A stretch of 64,000 nucleotides of DNA from positions 806,001 to 870,000 of the forward strand of contig NC_002936.3 in assembly GCF_000011905.1 (NCBI RefSeq), read 5' to 3'. The translations under genes were made by a program, and so were the position numbers. This document shows, in pieces, positions 58,856 through 64,000 of the stretch. The notes beneath the pieces were generated by a model, which searched no databases, was not told the DNA's origin, and worked only from the letters and a program-made list of their open reading frames with translations. Positions within the stretch are counted from its first letter, which is position 1; every line of letters begins with the position of its first letter. The DNA is from Dehalococcoides mccartyi 195 (lineage in GTDB: Bacteria > Chloroflexota > Dehalococcoidia > Dehalococcoidales > Dehalococcoidaceae).

Positions 58856-59908
58856 CTAATACGAGAAAGGCCAATACCGGTAAGAGGACTTGAACAATTG
58901 CCAGCGGTGGGCGAGGCCTCTTGGTTCAAGCACTAAAAACAAGACAATTGCCAGACCGAATACCATCGGCCCAAGCCCGGCTGCAAAGCCTGACGGCAAC
59001 TGCGGGAAAGCAGAGCCCATAAGAGGGGATACATACTGGACACCCTGCTGCAGCAGACGGATAAAGAGCGCCCCGAATATGGGGCCAACCCCTGTACCCA
59101 AACCGCCTATAATCACAATACCAACGTATAAAATAGAATCAGACAAGGTGAAATTTTCAGCCGTCAAATAACCTATCCAGTGAGCCATAAGCGAACCGGC
59201 CACACCGGCCAGAAAACAGCCGATGAAAAAAGCCAGCAGCTTATACTTGAAGACATTTATACCCATAACCTCAGCCGCCAAATCATTATCCCGTATGGCT
59301 ACAAATGCCCGCCCTATGCGGGTGCGGGCTATATTTTTCATGAAGAAAATAGCCAAAACAGCCACCAGCATAATAATGAAGTACTGGCTGCCCTGAGTGG
59401 TAAAGTCAAAATTAAAAAGATTAATCGGGGGTATCACAATCCCGTTAAAACCGCCGGTAAGGCTGGACCAGTGGTTTATCACCCAGATTATGATGAATTG
59501 GGCGGCAATAGTGGAAATAGCCAGATAAAACCCCTTTACCCGAAGTGATGGCAACCCGAACAGCACACCCACCAGACCGGCCATAATGCCGGACGCTATC
59601 ATGTCAAAGGGGAAAGGCACTCCCAGTTTGCTGGCCAAAATAGCGGTAGTATATGCCCCCACCGCAATAAAGCCGGCATGGCCTACCGAAAGCTGTCCGC
59701 AGTAACCCATAAGTATATTTAAACCGGCCGCCGCCACAACCGTAATGCCTATAAGGTTCATAATACCCAGCCAGTAACTGCTGATATTGAACGGCAGGCT
59801 GAATAAAAGAATCAGAAAACCAATCAGCATAGCCCAATGGGTTTTGGTACGGAAGATAGCCATATCCGTCTTGTAGCTGAAATTACGCGTTCCGCAAGGT
59901 AGGTCCAT
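58856..59908 (-). CDS. livM: Branched-chain-type ABC permease LivM
   Basis: The protein has 350 residues and about nine membrane helices. AGLNILMGYCGQLSVGHAGFIAVGAYTTAIL is the LivM signature, and AIRDNDLAAEVMGINVFKYKLLAF is the EAA-type loop that contacts the ATPases. It lies 2 bases after livH. A charged N-terminal extension precedes the first helix. Confidence 0.92.
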   Translation of the reverse strand: MDLPCGTRNFSYKTDMAIFRTKTHWAMLIGFLILLFSLPFNISSYWLGIMNLIGITVVAAAGLNILMGYCGQLSVGHAGFIAVGAYTTAILASKLGVPFPFDMIASGIMAGLVGVLFGLPSLRVKGFYLAISTIAAQFIIIWVINHWSSLTGGFNGIVIPPINLFNFDFTTQGSQYFIIMLVAVLAIFFMKNIARTRIGRAFVAIRDNDLAAEVMGINVFKYKLLAFFIGCFLAGVAGSLMAHWIGYLTAENFTLSDSILYVGIVIIGGLGTGVGPIFGALFIRLLQQGVQYVSPLMGSAFPQLPSGFAAGLGPMVFGLAIVLFLVLEPRGLAHRWQLFKSSYRYWPFSY

Positions 59909-59910
59909 AG

Positions 59911-60795
59911 CTATATCCTCTCGATGCGTTCCTGCCCAAACAGGCCGTAAGGCTTGATGAACATTACGATGATAATAATGATAAAGGGTATTACCTCTTT
60001 AACGCCCGGCCAGGTGAGGGAGGTAAGATACCCGCCTCCCAGATTTTCAGCCAGACCGATAATAGGCCCGGCTATCATAGCCCCTAAAAACGAATCCAGC
60101 CCGCCCAGTATCACCACTGAAAAGGCTTTGATACCGGTTTCCACCAAGCCTAAAGTGATACCGCCTATGCTGGACATCAATACCCCACCCACAGCCGCCA
60201 AGACTATGGCCAGCATCCAGGACAGGGAAAATATACGGGTTACGGGTATACCGCAGGCCTGAACAGCCTGCTGGTCATCAGCGGTAGCCCGCATGGCCAC
60301 CCCCATTTTGTGGTATTTAAAAAAGAGGGTCAGCATGGCAAAAAGAAGTAAAGATATACCGGCCGCCCAGACATATTCCTGTGAAATAACCGCCGAACCT
60401 ATGTGGATAGGTGTTTCCGGGAAAATCTTGGGCAGGGCGGCCACACTTTGCGGCCAGATAAAGCTGACCACACCCTCAAGGAAAAACCCCACCCCCAGCG
60501 TCACCGTAACCAGTGAAAGGATAGGCTGGCCGATAAGCGGCCTCAGGATAATCCTTTCCATCAGCCAGCCCAGAGCCAGTGCAAATAAAACCACGCAGAT
60601 AAACCCCAGCCAGAAGGGCATGCCTACCTGTGCCAGCATACTGTAGGTAAACCATGAGCAGATAAGCACCATCTGACCCAAAGCCAGATTAGCCACCGAA
60701 GAAGATTTCCAGATAAGGGTAAAACCAAGCGCAATAAGAGAGTACACCAGACCAACCGTAATACCGGTTATTACATATTGCAATAAATCTGCCAT
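59911..60795 (-). CDS. livH: Branched-chain-type ABC permease LivH
   Basis: The protein has 294 residues and about eight membrane helices. GITVGLVYSLIALGFTLIWKSSSVANLALGQ is the LivH opening, and AMRATADDQQAVQACGIPVTRIFSLSW is the ATPase-contacting loop. It is the second gene of the operon, 9 bases after the acyl-CoA synthetase. Confidence 0.92.
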   Translation of the reverse strand: MADLLQYVITGITVGLVYSLIALGFTLIWKSSSVANLALGQMVLICSWFTYSMLAQVGMPFWLGFICVVLFALALGWLMERIILRPLIGQPILSLVTVTLGVGFFLEGVVSFIWPQSVAALPKIFPETPIHIGSAVISQEYVWAAGISLLLFAMLTLFFKYHKMGVAMRATADDQQAVQACGIPVTRIFSLSWMLAIVLAAVGGVLMSSIGGITLGLVETGIKAFSVVILGGLDSFLGAMIAGPIIGLAENLGGGYLTSLTWPGVKEVIPFIIIIIVMFIKPYGLFGQERIERI

Positions 60796-60804
60796 AATCT
60801 CCGC

Positions 60805-62697
60805 CTACAAAGACCTTACTTTTATACTGGTAGTTACCACGCCCTTGCGCCCGTCCCTATAGGTTACCGCCGCTTCCACCTTTACTTCTTTATCCAGATG
60901 GTACATGGCATCTATCAGGTCTTTATACCGTTCAGATACAAAACCCCGCCGAAGTTTACGGGTGCGGGTAAGTTCAGCTTCGTCAGGGTCAAACTCTTTA
61001 TGCAGCAAAACAAACTTTTTTACCCGTGAGCCTTCCGGCAGATAGCTGTTTACCCGGATAAGGTCTTTGGCAACCAAATCCGCAACCTCTTTTTTCTGGG
61101 AAAGGTCTACAAAGGTGGTGAAATTCAAGCGGTTTTTCTGCGCCCACTTGCTCACCATAGTAAAATCAATATTTATAATGGCGGTTACATATTCCTTGTC
61201 TTCACCGCCAACCACCATGGCATCTTTTATATAAGGGCTGAAACGGAGGCGCCCTTCAATATACTGGGGGGCATACTTTATCCCGCTTGCCAGCACGCCC
61301 AAATCTTTCAGGCGGTCAAGGAATATTAGGTGGCCCTTTTCATTTATATTGACGGCATCACCGGTGGCAAACCAGCCGTTTTTAAAACTCTGGGCAGTCT
61401 TTTCAGGGTCTTTGTAATAACCGCTGAACATACAGTCACTGCGGATAAGGAGCTCACCTTCGTTTGTCAGGCGCACTTCCGTGCCAAGTGCCGGCCGCCC
61501 CACGCTTTCAAAGCTGATATCGCCCTTGCCGTGGGAGGAAATAAACCCGGCTTCGGTTGAAGCATAATTCTGCCTTAGCTCAATACCCATGGAATGTATC
61601 ATTTTGAATGTATCCAGCGAAAGCACCGAACTTCCGGTAACCCCAAATCTTACCTTGCTGACCCCAAGTTTGTCTTTTAAGGGGTGAAACAGCAGCCCGT
61701 CAGCTATTTTGTGGCCTATCTTCAAGGGGAGACCGGGTTTGCTTCCGGCCAGCATTTTTTCAGCCATTTTGTATCCCAGCGGGGAAAGTGCCCTGTAAGC
61801 CAGACGCTTAAGCGGGTGGGCATCCATTATTTTTACCTGTATTTCACTCACCAGGCTTTCCCACTGGCGCGGGCCGTAGATAACAAAATCAGGCCCGATC
61901 TCACGGGTATCTTCAGCCACGGTTTCCGGCTCTTCGGGAAAGTTTAAGCGCGCCCCGGAAAGTATATGGGGTACAGTAGCGAAAAAGCTGTCACCCACCC
62001 ATGAGGCCGGAAAATTTGAAATAAGGTCATCTTTATAATCAAGAGGATAGCGGGCAATAAAACCCTTGGCGGTAGTGATAAGTGAACGGTGGCTGAGCAT
62101 AGCCCCTTTCTGAAGGCCGGTTGTGCCGGAGGTGTAATAGATAAAGGCTATATCATCCGGCTTGGTAGCACCCAGCAGCTCTTCAAATAAGCCAGGGTGA
62201 GCTTTTTCATATTCCTGCCCCAGCTTCACCACTTCTTTAAAGCTTATCAGCATGGGGTCATCGTAATTTTTAAGTCCTTTGGGGTCCCAGTAAATAATCT
62301 TGGTAAGGTTTGGCAGTTCCGGCAGCAGCTCCAGAAATTTGTCAGCCTGTTCCTGGTCATTTACTACTGCTATTTTTACATCAGCATGACGGGCAATATA
62401 TTTAACCTCGTCAGGGATAGAGTCCACATATATACCGGTGGGGATTGCACCTATGGCCTGGGCGGCAAATTCCGCCCAAAACCATTCGGGTTCGTTATCG
62501 CCGATAATAGCCACCCGGTCAGCGGGTTTAGTCCCCAAACTGAGCAGCCCCAAACCGAAATACTTAACCGTACCGTAGTAATCACTCCAGGTATATTTCT
62601 GCCATATACCCAGATTTTTCATACACATGGCGGGCTTATTGCCCCATTGCTCGGCGTTATTCTTTACCAGTTTGGGTATCGTGTCTACTTCGGCCAT
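60805..62697 (-). CDS. AMP-forming acyl-CoA synthetase (long-chain/aryl type)
   Basis: ATG 62697 (MAEVDTIPKLVKN) follows AGAGGGTGCA; the frame is open to 62766 but that stretch contains the terminator. The protein has 630 residues. Adenylation motifs are clear: FIYYTSGTTGLQKGAMLSH (A3), LRQNYASTEAGFIS (A5), WFATGDAVNINEKGHLIFLDRLKD (A7/A8). Length and order match long-chain AMP-forming ligases, but related enzymes use other acids. It is first in an operon with LivHM transporter genes and a PaaK-like ligase. Expression is probably controlled by the upstream attenuator-like leader. The substrate is not determined. Confidence 0.88.
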   Translation of the reverse strand: MAEVDTIPKLVKNNAEQWGNKPAMCMKNLGIWQKYTWSDYYGTVKYFGLGLLSLGTKPADRVAIIGDNEPEWFWAEFAAQAIGAIPTGIYVDSIPDEVKYIARHADVKIAVVNDQEQADKFLELLPELPNLTKIIYWDPKGLKNYDDPMLISFKEVVKLGQEYEKAHPGLFEELLGATKPDDIAFIYYTSGTTGLQKGAMLSHRSLITTAKGFIARYPLDYKDDLISNFPASWVGDSFFATVPHILSGARLNFPEEPETVAEDTREIGPDFVIYGPRQWESLVSEIQVKIMDAHPLKRLAYRALSPLGYKMAEKMLAGSKPGLPLKIGHKIADGLLFHPLKDKLGVSKVRFGVTGSSVLSLDTFKMIHSMGIELRQNYASTEAGFISSHGKGDISFESVGRPALGTEVRLTNEGELLIRSDCMFSGYYKDPEKTAQSFKNGWFATGDAVNINEKGHLIFLDRLKDLGVLASGIKYAPQYIEGRLRFSPYIKDAMVVGGEDKEYVTAIINIDFTMVSKWAQKNRLNFTTFVDLSQKKEVADLVAKDLIRVNSYLPEGSRVKKFVLLHKEFDPDEAELTRTRKLRRGFVSERYKDLIDAMYHLDKEVKVEAAVTYRDGRKGVVTTSIKVRSL

Positions 62698-62720
62698 TGC
62701 ACCCTCTTTATTTATCTGCC

Positions 62721-62753
62721 AAAAAAACTTCACCTCCCGCTTGGGGGAGGTGA
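62721..62753 (-). terminator. Intrinsic terminator within the acyl-CoA synthetase leader (attenuator)
   Basis: On the minus strand, TCACCTCCC (62753-62745), a six-base loop and GGGAGGTGA (62738-62730) form a perfect 9-bp GC-rich stem, followed by A, G-like bases and a run of seven T (62727-62721). It lies only 24 bases before the start codon at 62697, so it must be read through for expression. Confidence 0.85.
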
Positions 62754-62836
62754 GCTTGTAAAACACTTTTGCTTATTTAAACCGGTCTACCTATTTTTAC
62801 TTATCAACTGCCCCCGAAAGCGCACACAAAGTGCGC
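62739..62836 (-). promoter_or_regulatory. Alternative leader hairpins (anti-terminator and protector)
   Basis: On the minus strand, GCTT-TC-GGGGG (62821-62811) can pair with CCCCC-AAGC (62747-62739), using bases of the terminator's 5' arm and loop. A third hairpin, GCGCAC (62836-62831) with GTGCGC (62825-62820), shares two bases with GCTT and would exclude it. The three structures are mutually exclusive as in the trp and phe attenuators. Pairing is read from the sequence; energies were not computed. Confidence 0.65.
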
Positions 62837-62880
62837 CCGGTAAACATGAAGTAAAAATAAGCATAGCCTGTGTATCTCAT
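62797..62880 (-). CDS. 27-codon Tyr/Phe-rich leader peptide
   Basis: ATG 62880 lies six bases after the -10 box, so translation begins at the 5' end of the mRNA (leaderless). The reading frame has 27 codons and stop TAA at 62799-62797. Seven of the first 13 residues are aromatic (four Tyr and three Phe, with GYAYFYFMF). The peptide ends just before the alternative hairpins. This is what a leader peptide of an aromatic amino acid attenuator looks like. An upstream in-frame ATG gives a 72-residue frame, but it precedes the promoter. Confidence 0.7.
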   Translation of the reverse strand: MRYTGYAYFYFMFTGRTLCALSGAVDK

Positions 62881-62886
62881 CGGCGT

Positions 62887-62915
62887 AGTGTAACACAGGT
62901 ATAAATGTGTGTCAA
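62887..62915 (-). promoter_or_regulatory. Promoter of the leader peptide and acyl-CoA synthetase operon
   Basis: On the minus strand, a perfect TTGACA (62915-62910), 17 bases and TACACT (62892-62887). Transcription should start near 62880-62881, at the leader ATG. Confidence 0.75.
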
Positions 62916-62971
62916 ACCATAATATTTCCGCCGTACCTGAAAGCACACTCAAATATACATATCCCGCCTGA

Positions 62972-63000
62972 TTGACAAGCCGCAAGCTATTCATTATCCT
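62972..63000 (+). promoter_or_regulatory. Promoter of iorA
   Basis: On plus, a perfect TTGACA (62972-62977), 17 bases and TATCCT (62995-63000). It is back to back with the minus-strand promoter at 62887-62915; the two are 57 bp apart. Confidence 0.7.
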
Positions 63001-63030
63001 AGAACTATTAGCCAAGGGGAGAACAAGGTC

Positions 63031-64000
63031 TTGAAAAAGCTATTATCCGGCAATGAAGCTTTAGCCTTAGGTGCATATAACGCAGGTCTTAAACTGGCTG
63101 CTGCCTATCCCGGCACCCCCAGTACCGAAATAATGGAAAATCTGGCCAGATTTCCGGATATAAATACCCAGTGGTCATCTAACGAAGCTGTAGCCGTAGA
63201 AGTGGCAACCGGCGCATCTTATACCGGGGTGAGGGCTTTGGCGGCTATGAAACATGTGGGCTTAAACGTAGCCGCAGATGCCTTTATGGCTGCATCCACC
63301 ACCGGGGTAAAGGGCGGCTTGGTCATAGTAGTAGCAGATGACCCCGGCATACACTCCTCCCAGAACGAACAGGATACCCGCCACTATGCCCGGCTTTCTA
63401 AAATGCCGGTGCTAGAGCCGTCAAACAGTCAGGAAGCCTATGATTTTATGGCTTTGGCTTTTGAACTGAGCGAACATTTTGATACGCCGGTAATTCTGCG
63501 CAGCACCACCCGTGTTTCCCATTCCAGCTCTCTGGTGGAAACTTCTGCTGAAAAACAACCCGCAGCCCAGGCTGCGTTTAAACATGATACCGCCAAACTG
63601 GTGATGGTACCCACCGCTGCCCGGGTACGCTGGCCGAAGGTGCTTAAAAGGGAAGAACTGATAGGCGAATATGCCGAAAACTGCCCTTGTAACCAGTACA
63701 TACCCGGAAATGCCAAACTGGGTATCATAAGCAGCGGCATTGCCTTTCAATATGCTAAAGAGGTTTTCCCTGAAGCTTCATTTTTAAAGCTGGGCATGAC
63801 CTACCCTTTACCTAAAAACCTTATAAAAGAGTTCAGCCAGAGTGTTGAAACTATATTTGTGGTGGAAGAACTGGATTCGGTTCTTGAAGATTCCCTGTGC
63901 CGCATGGGCATATCCGTAATAGGTAAAAAATACATACCCCGCAGCGGCGAACTTAACCCGGATATAATCTGGGCTGCGGCAATCAAAGCGGGCATACTGC
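63031..64000 (+). CDS. iorA: Indolepyruvate:ferredoxin oxidoreductase alpha subunit, N-terminal part
   Basis: It starts with TTG at 63031 after GGGGAG and is open to the window end, so the 323 codons seen are the first half of about 600. The opening KKLLSGNEALALGAYNAGLK, AAYPGTPSTEIMENL and WSSNEAVAVEVATGASYTGVR is the pyrimidine-binding (PYR) domain of IorA, and DDPGIHSSQNEQDTRHYARL and LGMTYPLPKNLIKEF follow. IorAB oxidises aryl pyruvates to aryl-acetyl-CoA with ferredoxin as acceptor. This fits the divergent operon with a PaaK-like ligase, an acyl-CoA synthetase and an aromatic leader peptide. Confidence 0.92.
   Translation, partial: MKKLLSGNEALALGAYNAGLKLAAAYPGTPSTEIMENLARFPDINTQWSSNEAVAVEVATGASYTGVRALAAMKHVGLNVAADAFMAASTTGVKGGLVIVVADDPGIHSSQNEQDTRHYARLSKMPVLEPSNSQEAYDFMALAFELSEHFDTPVILRSTTRVSHSSSLVETSAEKQPAAQAAFKHDTAKLVMVPTAARVRWPKVLKREELIGEYAENCPCNQYIPGNAKLGIISSGIAFQYAKEVFPEASFLKLGMTYPLPKNLIKEFSQSVETIFVVEELDSVLEDSLCRMGISVIGKKYIPRSGELNPDIIWAAAIKAGIL

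Noticed and set aside
62797-63015. 72-residue frame containing the leader peptide
   Set aside because: Its first ATG lies upstream of the predicted promoter, so the mRNA would lack it. The 27-codon frame starting at 62880 fits the promoter.
1-64000. CRISPR array or Cas genes
   Set aside because: No regularly spaced identical repeats longer than the iterons and no Cas signatures are visible.
1-64000. Reductive dehalogenase genes (rdhAB)
   Set aside because: No ORF shows the twin-arginine signal with paired iron-sulfur motifs expected of RdhA; none was found in the window.

Overview
The window looks like a Dehalococcoides mccartyi-type chromosome (Chloroflexota). The main clue is an 11-subunit complex I operon, nuoABCDHIJKLMN, without nuoEFG. 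A cobQ corrinoid gene and a methanogen-like homocysteine gene trio (DUF39, NIL-ferredoxin, UPF0280) fit as well. No reductive dehalogenase gene is present. The assignment rests on gene content and recall of the lineage, not on a search.

Region 1 (1-26.9 kb) is accessory DNA stacked at one tRNA-Lys(UUU) gene (26857-26929, minus strand). A 46-bp copy of the tRNA 3' half recurs at 4498-4543, which implies two tandem integrations. Element A (1 to about 4543, left end outside the window) is AT-rich and plasmid-like: an HUH rolling-circle Rep broken by a one-base frameshift, an excisionase, a tyrosine integrase whose reading frame runs through the att core, a LuxR-type regulator and a membrane/HNH gene pair. 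Element B (about 4498-26857, 22.4 kb) is provirus-like. It has a CI/Cro-like switch with a palindromic operator, a CHC2/Toprim primase-helicase, an 11-copy TGGAAAC iteron array, a serine resolvase, a methyltransferase-like protein and a G-rich pentanucleotide repeat. A minus-strand module follows, made of small membrane proteins, a Zot/FtsK-like ATPase and secreted LamG-type proteins. A plus-strand module encodes a second LamG/DUF2341 surface protein and a 1457-residue protein with a PPP phosphoesterase domain. I recognise no terminase, portal, tail or icosahedral capsid gene, so element B is a candidate for an undescribed filamentous or membrane-type virus.

Region 2 (27-39.4 kb) is core genome: a winged-helix regulator, a 23-residue Ala/Pro/Lys peptide, ArsB-like and MFS transporters, an M29 aminopeptidase, a ferritin-like protein, two PAC2 proteins, the homocysteine trio and a solitary pilT.

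Region 3 (39.6-49.5 kb) is the nuo operon, followed by tatD, nth, cobQ and a PaaI-type thioesterase.

Region 4 (53-64 kb) is a minus-strand cluster with acyl-CoA synthetase, livH, livM, two livK, livF, a PaaK-like ligase, a small Cys-rich protein and livG. It diverges from iorA (indolepyruvate:ferredoxin oxidoreductase alpha, cut by the window end). Its leader has a near-perfect promoter, an apparently leaderless 27-codon peptide packed with Tyr and Phe codons, and three mutually exclusive hairpins ending in an intrinsic terminator. This is the textbook architecture of aromatic-amino-acid attenuation and fits the aryl-acid/2-oxoacid enzymes around it.
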